Counted from the stretch's first letter, positions 43,201 to 53,042 are shown. The stretch is DNA of 64,000 nucleotides from Spirosoma aerolatum (GCF_002056795.1 NZ_CP020104.1:5341501-5405500); one strand, 5' to 3'. The notes: generated from the sequence alone by a model not told the origin. Translations and numbers: made by a program.

Positions 43201-43514
43201 TTAAAAACAAGTTACCCGACAAAAGTAATCGTTTGTCAACGAAACGACTAATGAAGGCTTTTGCTCCATACGCATAAAACGCATCCTAACCGAACGATTT
43301 CAAAATATTATTTATGCAGCTATTTAAAGTACCTACACATAATTCTACAAAACTGATTACCAAGGCAGTTAATCAACTATACCTATAGGCAGCCCCTTTC
43401 GGGTCATTTTTAAAAGTCAATTCTTTACTCTACTGAACCTATATTTTTGTTTCTTTGCCCCGTTAACTCAGTTTTAATTTATTTTTTTCATCAACTAACC
43501 CAAACTATCTGCTT
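43201..43514. other. Divergent intergenic region between TonB receptor and susC-2
   Basis: About 314 bp. On the plus strand TATTTTTG at 43442-43449 fits the -7 consensus for the SusC gene at 43515. On the minus strand TACTTTTG at 43227-43220 fits the receptor gene. No clear -33 elements at normal spacing and no ORF or RNA gene are seen. Confidence 0.45.
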
Positions 43515-46500
43515 ATGAGAGCATGTATACGCAGTATTTGTATACTGCTGGTGAGTCTGGTCATGCTGACGAAAGTGTACGCTCAGGATCGCACGGTCAC
43601 GGGTAAAGTCACATCGGCCAAAGATGGCAGTCCCCTCCCTGGTGCAAACGTACAAGTCAAAGGCACAACCCGTGGTACTACAACCGATGGAGCCGGTAAC
43701 TACAAACTTACCGTTGGACCCAATGCTACGCTGGTATTCAGCCTGATCGGAATGGTCGCCCAAACAGTTGAAGTAGGTGCGCAAAGTCAAATCAACATCA
43801 GCCTGGCCGAATCAGAATCAGAACTGAACGAAGTCGTCGTAACGGCCCTCGGTATCAAGCAGGAACAACGGGCATTGGGGTATTCGGTTGGCCTGGTAAA
43901 AGGACAGGATATTGCCAACGCCCAGCGTGATAACTTCCTGGTGGGTATGCAGGGCCGCGTAGCCGGTCTGACCATGACCACGACATCAGGTACCCCCGGT
44001 TCTTCGGCGATGATTCAGTTACGCGGAGCCAGTTCAATTGGCGGTAATAACCAGCCCCTGTTCGTCGTCGACGGATTGCCTATAGACAACCGGACGTTCA
44101 ATCAGGGGGCACTGGTTTCCAACCGCCCCAACCGCGATAACGACTACCTAAACCGGGCCGCCGACATCAATCCGAACGACATTGAGAGCATCACCGTCCT
44201 GAAAGGCCCTGAAGCGGCTGCTCTGTACGGTATTGACGCGTCTTCGGGTGCCATCGTGATTACGACGAAAAAAGGTGGAAAAGGCGCTGGCCGGGTAACC
44301 TATGACAACCGATTTCAAACGACGGAAGTTTATCGTTTCCCAGAAGTACAGACGGTATATGGCCGGGGTACACAGGGCTATGCGAACCCCAGTGCCGCTA
44401 CCATACCCGCTTATTTTGGCCCGAAATATCCGTCAGATACGCCGATCTATGACAACGTTCATAACTTTTTCCAGAAAGGCTTTACCCAGGTTCATAATCT
44501 GGGCTTTGAAGGAGGGAGCGATGTAGCTACCTATCGACTATCGACCAACTACACCAATCAGACGGGGGTTGTACCGACCACGGGTTACAAACGGCTGTCG
44601 GTACGGCTTACGGGTACGGCACGGCTCAGCCCGAAACTGGACGTTATGACCTCGTTGAATTACGTCAATTCGCAGGTAACGAAGGCTATCCGGGGAAACA
44701 ATGGGTTTCTGATCAGTCTGCTTGCCTGGCCTGCCAACGATGACGTTCGGAACTACCTGAATCCAGATGGCACACGACGAATTCTGGGTGGTAGCATCAA
44801 CCAGGGCGAAACCGACAACCCTTTCTTTTCGGTCAACAAAAACAAGAGTGGCGACATCACTAACCGGACCATTGCCAACTTCCAGTTGAACTATAACCCA
44901 ACGCCCTGGCTGAACCTGACAGGTCGTTTCGGCGCTGACCTGTATTCGACTCAAAGTAACCTCTTCCTGAGTCCAGAATCCTGGCAGGGTACGGATGTCA
45001 CACTCGGCGGATACTCGACCAAAGGCTCGGTTGAAAATGCATTGGAGAATAGCCAACTGTTAAACGGGAACCTGCTTGCGACACTCAAAAAGAACTTTGG
45101 GAAGCTAAGCACTTCCCTCCTGCTCGGAACCACTATAGACGACCGGAATTATAAAGTTACGACAGCCTACGGTGAACGGCTCTATCTGCCTGATTTCAAC
45201 TCAACGAACAACACCGACCCAACTACGCAACGGAACAAATACACGCAGACACAACAACGGCTGCAAAGTGTGCTGGGAAGCCTGACGTTGAATTATGACG
45301 AACTGCTGATTCTGACCGTTACTGGCCGTAATGACTGGTCATCGACCCTGCCTGCAGCCAACCGGAGCTTCTTCTACCCGGCGGCTTCGCTGGCGTTCAA
45401 TTTCTCGGATCTCCCAGCTCTCAAAGCGCGTGGAAATACCTTTTACTATGGTAAACTTCGGGCCAGTTACGGCCAGACGGGACGCGATGCTCCTCCTTAC
45501 AAAGTAGCCGCTACGCTGGTACCGCAGACCTCTACGGGTGGTGGTTTTGCCTATGACTTTTACGGCAGCAATCCCGATCTGAAGCCCGAACGTGGCGAAA
45601 GTTATGAAGTAGGTACCGAGTTGATGTTTTTTGGCGGACGCCTTGGCCTCGACTTTGCCTACTACAACAAAACACTTTCCCAGCAGATTGTTACCCAACG
45701 GCTTAGCTATGCCACCGGATTCATTTTCGGACTGCTGAACGGGGGCACATTCAACAACCGGGGCGTTGAGCTGCAATTGAAAGGCTCACCTGTGAAAAAG
45801 GCAGATTTCGGCTGGGATGTCATTCTGAACTTCTCGAAGTTGAAAACGGATGTGAAAAGCCTGCCTGCCGACGTGCCAGAATACTACAACTCCGACACCT
45901 GGCTGTATGGCAATGCCCGTTCCAGTGCGTTCGTAAGTAATCTGCCATCCTATTTCCCAAGCGACAATGCTGCCTACCGAAGCTATAACTTCAACTATTA
46001 CCAACGAGGCAGCGGTTCGGCTACGGCCATTGGCGGATATAGTTATGCTCGCAACAAAAACGGCGATATTCTGGTCAATCCAGCCACAGGTCTGCCCATT
46101 ACCAATGCCACCTTCCTGCCCATTGGCGACCGTAATCCCGATTTCACGATTGGTCTGACTAACTCGTTCCGGTACAAGTCGCTGAGCCTGTCGTTCCTGC
46201 TCGACATTCGCAAAGGGGGTGATGTGTTCAATGGAACGGCTATGTATCTCTGGCGCTCAGGCCTAAGCAAAAAGACGCTTGATCGCGATACGCCGGTCGT
46301 ATTCAAGGGCGTTCTGCGCGATGGCAAGGAAGATACAGGCACGCCAACGCCTAATACGATTCAGATCATTCCTTCGTTACGATCCACGGATTATTATAAC
46401 TCGATTCCTGAGTCGGAGTTTGTCGAGAAAGACATCAACTGGCTACGTCTGCGTGATGTAACGTTAAGCTATGTGCTACCAACAGCCCTGCTGAACAAAT

Positions 46501-46691
46501 CGAAAGTGTTCAAACAGGCCAGTGTGTTCGTTAACGGGACCGATTTATTCCTGCTGACCAACTATACCGGGGCTGATCCAAACGTAAATGGTACTACGGC
46601 GACATCGGGTGGTGTCGGTGCCGGTGGTATTGATTTCGGCACGTTATCGGTTCCCCGTGGTTTCTCGGCCGGTCTGCGCGTAGGCTTCTAA
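43515..46691 (+). CDS. SusC/RagA-family TonB-linked outer-membrane transporter, second pair
   Basis: A 1058-residue SusC. Signal peptide cut near VYAQ; carboxypeptidase-regulatory-like domain (about 26-100; GKVTSAKDGSPLPGANVQVK); ELNEVVVTALGIKQ (TonB box and SusC signature, about 105-118); plug (about 120-240; LFVVDGLPIDN, IESITVLKGPEAAALYG); then the barrel ending GFSAGLRVGF. It works with the SusD encoded 81 bp downstream. The relation to the first pair (752-3943) is at family level only, so the two probably serve different substrates. Confidence 0.95.
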   Translation: MRACIRSICILLVSLVMLTKVYAQDRTVTGKVTSAKDGSPLPGANVQVKGTTRGTTTDGAGNYKLTVGPNATLVFSLIGMVAQTVEVGAQSQINISLAESESELNEVVVTALGIKQEQRALGYSVGLVKGQDIANAQRDNFLVGMQGRVAGLTMTTTSGTPGSSAMIQLRGASSIGGNNQPLFVVDGLPIDNRTFNQGALVSNRPNRDNDYLNRAADINPNDIESITVLKGPEAAALYGIDASSGAIVITTKKGGKGAGRVTYDNRFQTTEVYRFPEVQTVYGRGTQGYANPSAATIPAYFGPKYPSDTPIYDNVHNFFQKGFTQVHNLGFEGGSDVATYRLSTNYTNQTGVVPTTGYKRLSVRLTGTARLSPKLDVMTSLNYVNSQVTKAIRGNNGFLISLLAWPANDDVRNYLNPDGTRRILGGSINQGETDNPFFSVNKNKSGDITNRTIANFQLNYNPTPWLNLTGRFGADLYSTQSNLFLSPESWQGTDVTLGGYSTKGSVENALENSQLLNGNLLATLKKNFGKLSTSLLLGTTIDDRNYKVTTAYGERLYLPDFNSTNNTDPTTQRNKYTQTQQRLQSVLGSLTLNYDELLILTVTGRNDWSSTLPAANRSFFYPAASLAFNFSDLPALKARGNTFYYGKLRASYGQTGRDAPPYKVAATLVPQTSTGGGFAYDFYGSNPDLKPERGESYEVGTELMFFGGRLGLDFAYYNKTLSQQIVTQRLSYATGFIFGLLNGGTFNNRGVELQLKGSPVKKADFGWDVILNFSKLKTDVKSLPADVPEYYNSDTWLYGNARSSAFVSNLPSYFPSDNAAYRSYNFNYYQRGSGSATAIGGYSYARNKNGDILVNPATGLPITNATFLPIGDRNPDFTIGLTNSFRYKSLSLSFLLDIRKGGDVFNGTAMYLWRSGLSKKTLDRDTPVVFKGVLRDGKEDTGTPTPNTIQIIPSLRSTDYYNSIPESEFVEKDINWLRLRDVTLSYVLPTALLNKSKVFKQASVFVNGTDLFLLTNYTGADPNVNGTTATSGGVGAGGIDFGTLSVPRGFSAGLRVGF

Positions 46692-46772
46692 CTTATATAG
46701 GATATATGATGCAGAATGTATAGCCTAAGCTCATTCTTACACCATATACCACATACCCTATATCATACATTA

Positions 46773-48296
46773 ATGAAACGACTTACCCTACTCGCTCTGC
46801 TACTCAGCCTGATAACGATGAGTAGCTGCGAAAAATACCTGGATATTAACCGCGATCCCTCTAACCCTCAGATTGCGGAAGGTTATGTTTTGCTCCCCCC
46901 GATGTTTGCCCAGATGGCCTTCGGTGAGCAGTTCGATTCCCGGTTCATTGGCAAATACATTCAGAACTGGAGCGAGGCCACGGCTAACAACAACTGGGAC
47001 CGAATGGGATATGATGCTGGTTCGGACAATGCCGGGATGATCTGGCGGATGAACTACTGGAACCTGGGTCAGAATATCCAGCTTATGATCGACGACGCGA
47101 AAGCCAAGCAAAAGTGGGACTATAGTGGCGTAGCGAAAGCAATCTTTGCCTGGAGCTGGCAGACCACAACTGACTATCACGGCGAAATTGTGCTTAAAGA
47201 AGCCTTCGAGCCAAACCGGTATGTGTTCGATTACGACAAGCAGGAGGATGTGTATGCCTATGTCAAGCAACTGGCAAACGATGCCCTGACCGACCTTAAC
47301 CGTACGGATGGGGCCGTTTCGCAGGCATCGCTGGCTCGTGGTGATCTGGTGTATGGGGGCGACCGCACTAAATGGATCAAGTTTACCTATGGTGTACTGG
47401 CCCGCAACGCCCATCACATCAGCAACAAATCCAGCTATAACCCTGATGTAGTCATCGATTACTGCAATAAGTCGTTGGCGAGCAATGCTGATAACTTTAA
47501 CATTCCGTTTACAGCGGGAGGGAACTCAGCCCTGATGAATTTCTTCGGCGTTACCCGAAGCAACCTCGGTACCTATCGCCAGACGGATTTTCTGGTCAGC
47601 CTGCTCGATGGTCGCGTATTTGGCGGTGTTGTTGACCCTCGTCAACCAATTCTCACGTCGGCTTCTCCCGATGGTGTTTATCGGGGTGTGGTACCCACCC
47701 AGGGTGATCCCAACAACGTAAATGGCAATACCAAACGGATTCCGACTTTCTGGGGCGAATTACCGAATCTGGTGGTGTCGGGTACCACGCCGGGCAAATA
47801 CATTTACAGAGATGGCGCTCCGTTCCCACTCCTGACGTACACCGAGATTCAGTTTATTAAAGCCGAGGCTGCCTTCATTAAAGGCGACAAAGCGACTGCA
47901 TTAGCAGCTTATCAGGCGGGTATTGGGGCAGCCATGGATTACGCGGGTGTGTCGGCAGCCGACAAAGCCAAATACCTGACCAGTGCAGCCGTAGCCCAAT
48001 CGGCCAGCGCGCTCAAAATCAGCGATATCATGCTACAAAAGTACTTAGCGCTGGTAGGTCATGGTATCATTGAAACCTGGGTCGATCTGCGTCGGTATCA
48101 TTACGATCCGAACGTATATATTGGCTTTACACCTCCCAATGGTACGCAGCTTTTCCCTGACAACAATGGGAAGGTGGCTTATCGGGTTCGTCCGCGCTAT
48201 AATTCAGAGTATGTCTGGAACCGGGCCTCGCTGGATAAGTACGGCGGCAATGCACTCGATTATCATACGGTTGAGCAATGGTTCAGTCAGAAATAG
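46773..48296 (+). CDS. SusD/RagB-like lipoprotein, SusD-like_2 type
   Basis: A 507-residue lipoprotein. The signal peptide MKRLTLLALLLSLITMSSC places the lipid on Cys19, followed by EKYLDINRDPSNPQ, the usual SusD start. The helical body has TPR-like segments, YTEIQFIKAEAAFIKGDKA being a typical C-terminal SusD motif. I start at 46773, because the upstream ORF extension translates an intergenic repeat. It should lid the SusC barrel encoded just upstream. No enzyme genes accompany the pair. Confidence 0.93.
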   Translation: MKRLTLLALLLSLITMSSCEKYLDINRDPSNPQIAEGYVLLPPMFAQMAFGEQFDSRFIGKYIQNWSEATANNNWDRMGYDAGSDNAGMIWRMNYWNLGQNIQLMIDDAKAKQKWDYSGVAKAIFAWSWQTTTDYHGEIVLKEAFEPNRYVFDYDKQEDVYAYVKQLANDALTDLNRTDGAVSQASLARGDLVYGGDRTKWIKFTYGVLARNAHHISNKSSYNPDVVIDYCNKSLASNADNFNIPFTAGGNSALMNFFGVTRSNLGTYRQTDFLVSLLDGRVFGGVVDPRQPILTSASPDGVYRGVVPTQGDPNNVNGNTKRIPTFWGELPNLVVSGTTPGKYIYRDGAPFPLLTYTEIQFIKAEAAFIKGDKATALAAYQAGIGAAMDYAGVSAADKAKYLTSAAVAQSASALKISDIMLQKYLALVGHGIIETWVDLRRYHYDPNVYIGFTPPNGTQLFPDNNGKVAYRVRPRYNSEYVWNRASLDKYGGNALDYHTVEQWFSQK

Positions 48297-48382
48297 TAGA
48301 GCAGTGGAAACTTTCCCTCAACAGATCCAGAGTGGCCAGTTTTCCAACCCTACTTTAACGCTACTTTCATTCAATGCCATCT

Positions 48383-49147
48383 ATGAAACAGATCATAAAG
48401 TTTTTATTCATTCTCTGCCTGGGCTCGTTCGTGCTAGCCTGTGGAGACAAGGCTAACTTTCTGGATTCCGTTGCGCCCGCAACAGGAGCCCGAGTGAAGT
48501 TCTATCACTTAGCTCCTGATTTGTCAGGCGTCGATTTTTATATTAACGACCAGCGGTTTTCGGGTGTAAACACGGTTCCTCCTGCTAGTGCAGCGACTGT
48601 TACTTACAACAACTCATTTCCGATTCAGGATTATGCACTGGTAACGCCCGGAACCGCAAAAGTAAAAGTAGTGGCCCCATCCAGTACAACGACTACGCCT
48701 GGTGCCACCGTGGCAACAACCGACGTAAGCACCCAGGCCGATACTTACTATTCCGTTTTCGTATATGGGAATTCTCCTACTTACAGCACGCTAACGCTGA
48801 CCGATAATCTAACGGTTAGCGACCCGACAAAAGCGTATATTAGGCTGTTGAACTTCGTAACGGGAACAACCGACGCTAATGCCATCTACGACTTGGTTGT
48901 CAATGGAACCGTAGTAGCTACTGGAATTACTCCGCTAAAAGGAACCGCTGCTTTTGTGCCTATCCCGGCCATTACTTACGGCGCTACAGCCGTTCCGGTG
49001 CAAATCAGGCCAACCGGAGGCTCTACCAGCGTAGTCTCAGGCACTATCCAACCTTATGCAGGTCGGTTCTATACAATTCTAGCACGTGGTGTGTTCGGAG
49101 GAACTGGCTCCCAGGCAGTGGGGATGAATATTTCGGTGAACCGCTAA
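48383..49147 (+). CDS. DUF4397-domain lipoprotein
   Basis: A 254-residue lipoprotein (signal FILCLGSFVLAC, Cys at about 20). The mature part is a Thr/Val-rich beta-sandwich with the DUF4397 pattern: ARVKFYHLAPDLSGVDFYIN, later RLLNFVTGTT and FYTILARGVF. It follows the SusC/SusD pair on the same strand with an 86-bp gap, a common position for accessory surface lipoproteins that help bind substrate. The function is not known. A strong two-way terminator follows. Confidence 0.82.
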   Translation: MKQIIKFLFILCLGSFVLACGDKANFLDSVAPATGARVKFYHLAPDLSGVDFYINDQRFSGVNTVPPASAATVTYNNSFPIQDYALVTPGTAKVKVVAPSSTTTTPGATVATTDVSTQADTYYSVFVYGNSPTYSTLTLTDNLTVSDPTKAYIRLLNFVTGTTDANAIYDLVVNGTVVATGITPLKGTAAFVPIPAITYGATAVPVQIRPTGGSTSVVSGTIQPYAGRFYTILARGVFGGTGSQAVGMNISVNR

Positions 49148-49167
49148 GACTCACTCAAAAGGTTATA

Positions 49168-49209
49168 TAACAGAAAAGGGTCACATTGCAATGAGACCCT
49201 TTTCTGTTA
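49168..49209. terminator. Bidirectional terminator after the second SusCD cluster
   Basis: A perfect 15-bp stem (TAACAGAAAAGGGTC at 49168-49182 with 49195-49209, loop of 12) lies between convergent stops at 49147 and 49223. The arms carry A4 and T4 runs. Confidence 0.85.
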
Positions 49210-49222
49210 CTATCAGTGTAAA

Positions 49223-50410
49223 CTACTTCAGTTTTCCCATCTGCTCAACATTGCGACGCGTATCGATATGGCTGGCCTGAGCGAGTTCCATGGATTTCTG
49301 AGCCGCTTTCTGAGCATCGGCAGTTTTACCGCCCCGACGGTAAGCCTCGGCTAGTTCATAATACAGATCAGCCTGATCCTTCGGTGTGGGTTTCAGGGCC
49401 AAGCCTTTGTTCACCCATTTCACAACGGTTGGTACATCGCTGGCATCGGGACTGCTCCGATTAAACAATCGGGTAATGTACAGATACTCCGGTACAGTTA
49501 GCTGGTTCGAATTCACCTGATTATCCATTCGCTCAACCGCTTTAGCCGTCTGCCGGGCCCGAAAATAGGCATTAACTTCAGGCAGGAGCGTCCGATTGGC
49601 CGACACTTTCGAGTCAATACCGATCTTGATCAAACCCTGTTTTACGTCTAGAATCTTCGAAATTGGAAACTGTGCTCCCCGACCGCTGTATAACGACGAC
49701 ATCAGGATATTTTCGGCCACCTGCTGAGTTTCCTGAGCGCCATATGCTTTTCGGTACGTATCGAGGTGATTCAGCATATACTGGAACAGCGGGTTTTCAT
49801 AGTCCAGCACCAGCTTTTGAAGTGCCGCCCAATTCGTCTGGTTGGCATAGGTAGCCGACGATTGCTGATGAGCATATTCATTCATCGCAGCCATATTCGC
49901 CACTGTATCGCGTGTAATGCGGGCATACATAGCGTAATCGATCAGGAAGTTGGCCGACCGCTCCCCCTGCTGAAACCGCGACTGCATCGTCTGACTGCGC
50001 GTTTTCGGGTCCAGTGCATTCGTCCCATGCCGAATTACTTCATCCGTCGAGTTATTACTCATGGCGAAGTGAACCATATTTTGTTGCGGATCGAAATATA
50101 GAAACAGGGGTAACGAAGGCACAAACAGATGACGGCTGGTCAGAAACTGCTGGGTTGTAGGCTGGTTAATATCCAGCTTTGTACTGATAAACTTGCTGTT
50201 ATAAAACTTACCGACCCGAGCATCTTCCAGCGTAGGAATAAAGCTCTGACAGACATGACAGGTTGGCGAAAAAATTTCGATGAATACAGGCTTATTCGCT
50301 CGCCGGGCTTCCTGGAAGACAGCCGCCACCGGAATTTGCCGAAACTGAATACCCGCTTTCTGGGCAAGAGCTACATTAGCGACCAGAAGCAGCAGAAGAA
50401 TTTTTTTCAT
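49223..50410 (-). CDS. Secreted thioredoxin-fold protein with helical repeats
   Basis: A 395-residue protein from the ATG at 50410 (signal MKKILLLLLVANVALAQ). The N-terminal thioredoxin-like domain (about 25-150) has IEIFSPTCHVCQSF, a CxxC site, and a VPSLPLFLYF cis-Pro region. The C-terminal part is helical and ends in TPR-like sequence (ADLYYELAEAYRRGGKTADA, then QKAAQKSMEL). It resembles thioredoxin-family proteins of Bacteroidota that act in the periplasm. The exact partner is unknown. It converges with the DUF4397 gene. Confidence 0.78.
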   Translation of the reverse strand: MKKILLLLLVANVALAQKAGIQFRQIPVAAVFQEARRANKPVFIEIFSPTCHVCQSFIPTLEDARVGKFYNSKFISTKLDINQPTTQQFLTSRHLFVPSLPLFLYFDPQQNMVHFAMSNNSTDEVIRHGTNALDPKTRSQTMQSRFQQGERSANFLIDYAMYARITRDTVANMAAMNEYAHQQSSATYANQTNWAALQKLVLDYENPLFQYMLNHLDTYRKAYGAQETQQVAENILMSSLYSGRGAQFPISKILDVKQGLIKIGIDSKVSANRTLLPEVNAYFRARQTAKAVERMDNQVNSNQLTVPEYLYITRLFNRSSPDASDVPTVVKWVNKGLALKPTPKDQADLYYELAEAYRRGGKTADAQKAAQKSMELAQASHIDTRRNVEQMGKLK

Positions 50411-50424
50411 AAATAAATGAATTA

Positions 50425-50495
50425 AACACGGAGGCACGGAGTACACAGAGAAAACATAGACATCACTTTATGCTGTGTGCTCTCCGTGTCTCCAT
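50425..50495. repeat. Word-like imperfect inverted repeat (CACGGAG type)
   Basis: Sequence like GGAGGCACGGAG near 50428 is complementary, with mismatches, to CTCTCCGTGTCTCC near 50480-50493. It lies upstream of the thioredoxin-fold gene. CACGGAGxCAC words are common dispersed repeats in this type of genome, as far as I recall. Confidence 0.5.
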
Positions 50496-50648
50496 ATTTA
50501 AGCAATCACGCAGAATTAACTTGAACGAATTTTTGTGTGACCCTGACGGGGTCACATAGAATGCCCAAATCTAAATTTGCTTACTTGCTCAAGAAAATAG
50601 GATTAAACAGACCTTAGCAAATTAACGGCCAATGTGTTGACTTCGTGC

Positions 50649-51002
50649 CTACTGCTGTTGATTTTGCTGCTGTTTAATTTCCTCCTCAAGCCGTTTGCTG
50701 AGAACCCGGCAGGTTTTCTCAATGTCATTCGCCATCTGCTGATCACCCGTTGCATTTATAGCTGTGTCGGCAATACCACTCATGATTTCGATCAGGAAAC
50801 GCTTCATATCAATTACCTCCATATCCTTTGTCCAGAGGTCAATTTTGAGCGTACTGTTGTGGTAGTGATCCCAAAGGGCAATAGCAATAGCCCGTGTATC
50901 GCTGAGCCCTTCATTCGGGTTATCGGTAGCATCCCAGTAGATTTTTTCAGGGACGTTTTCCTTATCGAGTTCAACCGAAAAATTAATATCTGATTTTTTC
51001 AT
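50649..51002 (-). CDS. gldC: Gliding motility-associated protein GldC
   Basis: A 117-residue protein matching GldC: MKKSDINFSVELDKENVPEK, TLKIDLWTKDMEVIDMKRF and the C-terminal CRVLSKRLEEEI. GldC is part of the gliding/type IX secretion gene set of Bacteroidota, but its exact role is unclear and it is not essential for the core machine. A CAAATTTA (TAAATTTG on the minus strand) -7-like box lies at 51015-51008. The extended start at 51041 would add unrelated residues. Confidence 0.9.
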   Translation of the reverse strand: MKKSDINFSVELDKENVPEKIYWDATDNPNEGLSDTRAIAIALWDHYHNSTLKIDLWTKDMEVIDMKRFLIEIMSGIADTAINATGDQQMANDIEKTCRVLSKRLEEEIKQQQNQQQ

Positions 51003-51106
51003 AAGTACAAATTTAGGGAGTACAGCTGGAAACCCACACACCCACAGGCCATTCTTGAAACACCTGCCTTCAACAACCGTTTGATCCGCTGGTATTCAAC
51101 CAAATC

Positions 51107-51265
51107 ATGGATCTACTCAGTGGACAGTCGTATTGGCTTTACAAGAATGGGGTATTAAGGGCTTACCATACCACTCTGTTTAGCATTCTGGCAGTCGAAA
51201 TCATCACCGATTTGATGCAGGGAAAGAAAAATCCAGATGCCAACATTTTCCAGCTCGACCAATAA
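51107..51265 (+). pseudogene. Possible remnant of an FAD-oxidoreductase C-terminus
   Basis: A 52-codon ORF in the divergent gap between gldC and the ArsC-like gene. Its end, VEIITDLMQGKKNPDANIF, recalls the last helix of DadA-like FAD oxidoreductases (a SDLIxGxxNPxAxLF pattern). The upstream part does not align well, and no other domain piece is present. It may be a decayed fragment or chance similarity. Confidence 0.25.
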
Positions 51266-51325
51266 CTTTGGAGCTTTATTCATCAAACGTTGCAGTCGTC
51301 CGTTCGTTCGATTTGCACTACACGC

Positions 51326-51673
51326 ATGTATACCCTTTACGCCATCCCAAATTGTGACACAGTGAAAAAAGCTCGTACCTGGCTCGCTAATTACGGTATC
51401 GACTACCAATTTCACGACTATAAAAAGCAAGGCATCGATCGAACCACAATCGAGCGCTGGCTTCAGCAAAAGCCCTGGGAAGAGCTGGTAAACCGATCGG
51501 GCTTAACCTGGAAAAAACTCACCGACGCCGAAAAGCCCACCAACGCCGAAGAAGCGACCGCTTTGATGCTCGATAAAACATCAGTGATTCGTCGTCCCCT
51601 GATCGAGTCTGATGGGGAAATTGTTGCGTTGGGCTTCAACGAAGAGCAGTACCAGGAAACGTTTTCGGCCTGA
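51326..51673 (+). CDS. ArsC/Spx-family thioredoxin-fold protein (YffB-like)
   Basis: A 116-residue protein starting MYTLYAIPNCDTVKKARTWL with the conserved Cys10, followed by FHDYKKQGID, KLTDAEKP and IRRPLIESDGEIVALGF. This is the ArsC-family reductase of the YffB type, which binds glutathione-like thiols. True arsenate reduction is not implied, because no ars genes are near. The ATG at 51326 fits the family N-terminus better than an upstream start at 51290. A hairpin separates it from the haemoglobin gene. Confidence 0.88.
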   Translation: MYTLYAIPNCDTVKKARTWLANYGIDYQFHDYKKQGIDRTTIERWLQQKPWEELVNRSGLTWKKLTDAEKPTNAEEATALMLDKTSVIRRPLIESDGEIVALGFNEEQYQETFSA

Positions 51674-51685
51674 TTAACGGTTGTA

Positions 51686-51736
51686 TTTTCAACCGGATTT
51701 ACAAGTTCTGATTCATCCTGTAAATCCGGTTGAAAA
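51686..51736 (+). terminator. 18-bp perfect hairpin after the ArsC-like gene
   Basis: Arms 51686-51703 (TTTTCAACCGGATTTACA) and 51719-51736 pair perfectly around a 15-nt loop. It begins 12 bp after one stop and ends 12 bp before the haemoglobin ATG. No T run follows on the plus strand, so it may be a terminator or a leader hairpin for the next gene. Confidence 0.75.
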
Positions 51737-51748
51737 CCAATTCGTATT

Positions 51749-52150
51749 ATGTCCAGGAAAACGCTGGATTCGCCGGAAGCCATTAAGTTTCTGGTCGATT
51801 CCTTTTATCAGAAAGTACAGGTTGATCCGCTGATCGGCCCTGTTTTTACCGATGTGGCCCAGGTAGACTGGTCGAAGCATTTGCCTAAGATGTACGCCTT
51901 CTGGGAGTCGATCATCCTGGGAAACAATGCCTATGATGGACACCCATTCCGACCTCATCTAATTGTCAATCAACAGCATACACTTACCATCGACCACTTC
52001 GAACGATGGTTGCAGCTATTTTCGGCAACCTTAGCCGAAAACTTCACTGGCGAAACCGCCGAACAGGTTCGTCAGAGAGCTACCCAGATTGCGTTGGTCT
52101 GGGCCAATAAACTGGAGTACATCAACAATGACTCGTATATGGAGCAGTAA
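51749..52150 (+). CDS. Group III truncated haemoglobin
   Basis: A 133-residue globin. Tyr20 (B10) lies in DSFYQKV, the proximal His70 in HPFRPHL, and Trp in HFERWLQLF (about 87), the pattern of group III truncated globins such as Campylobacter Ctb. These bind oxygen or nitric oxide and are thought to protect against nitrosative stress or help oxygen handling. It seems to be a single gene. An inverted repeat shared with the convergent DUF4197 gene follows. Confidence 0.92.
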   Translation: MSRKTLDSPEAIKFLVDSFYQKVQVDPLIGPVFTDVAQVDWSKHLPKMYAFWESIILGNNAYDGHPFRPHLIVNQQHTLTIDHFERWLQLFSATLAENFTGETAEQVRQRATQIALVWANKLEYINNDSYMEQ

Positions 52151-52155
52151 CGTGA

Positions 52156-52214
52156 GTGGAAACCCACGATTTATAAAATCCTAGTTTTAATAGCGATAAA
52201 ACGCGGGTTTCCAC
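52156..52214. terminator. Inverted repeat between haemoglobin and DUF4197 genes
   Basis: GTGGAAACCC (52156-52165) pairs with GGGTTTCCAC (52205-52214), with partial pairing beyond. It fills the gap between the convergent stops at 52150 and 52220. Confidence 0.6.
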
Positions 52215-52219
52215 CCACA

Positions 52220-52987
52220 TTACTGCTTCGAAAATACTTTTTTCAATAAGTCCGTTACCCGTGCAGCCGGGTTCTCGCGTATCTTCTTTTCTTCCTGAGC
52301 AACCAGAATAAATAGCCCATCAACAGCTTTATTCGTGGCATATTCGGTCAGGTTCGGATTTACCTTCTGCACAAGCGGTATCTTGTTATAAATATTCGCC
52401 AGGTCGGTATAATATTTGGTTGCGTTGTTTTTCCGTAACGTACTGTCGACAATAGGCGTAAACTCCGTTACGAGTTGTTGTCCCGATGTCCGGCGAAGGT
52501 ACTGGGTAGCGGCATCATCATTACCCCGCAAAATCCCAACAGCATCCTGAATACTCATCGATGTGATGGCCTTTACAAACACAGGAGCCGCTTTTTTGGC
52601 CGCATCCTCGGCAGCCCGGTTCATCGATAGCTCAAATTGATCAACCTGCTTGTTAAAGCCCAACTGGCGCAGTCTTGTTGCTACATTTTGTGCTTCCGGC
52701 GGGAACGCAATTTTCAACAATGGGTTTTTAAAATAGCCATCCAGTTTCGAAGCCTGATTCGATCCATTGGTAACCCCAATCCGTAACGCTTCTTTTAACC
52801 CGGACGCAATATCGGTACTCGTCAGCCCGCCCGATGTTGTGGGGGCAGTTTCGGTTACGGCTTTCAGGATTTTACCAAAAATGCCGCTCCCGGAGGATTG
52901 CTGCTGGCGGGTCGAATCTTGAGCAAAGCTTGGTTGACTGAGCGCGAAGGCAAGCAGGGCGGCCGTAAAAATGGTTTTATTCATCAT
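52220..52987 (-). CDS. DUF4197-domain protein, exported
   Basis: A 255-residue protein with a signal peptide (cut near SFAQ). The mature part is helical and matches DUF4197: TSTDIASGLKEALRIGVTNG, YFKNPLLKIAFPPEA, SMSIQDAVGILRGNDDAATQ and TDLANIYNKIPLV. The family is widespread in proteobacteria and Bacteroidota, exported, and of unknown function. Its upstream gap holds the cinA leader on the other strand. Confidence 0.9.
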   Translation of the reverse strand: MMNKTIFTAALLAFALSQPSFAQDSTRQQQSSGSGIFGKILKAVTETAPTTSGGLTSTDIASGLKEALRIGVTNGSNQASKLDGYFKNPLLKIAFPPEAQNVATRLRQLGFNKQVDQFELSMNRAAEDAAKKAAPVFVKAITSMSIQDAVGILRGNDDAATQYLRRTSGQQLVTEFTPIVDSTLRKNNATKYYTDLANIYNKIPLVQKVNPNLTEYATNKAVDGLFILVAQEEKKIRENPAARVTDLLKKVFSKQ

Positions 52988-53042
52988 TGCATTTATCAGG
53001 TTGCTATTTCGTAACGAACAATGGCGCTAAATCGTTTTTTCG

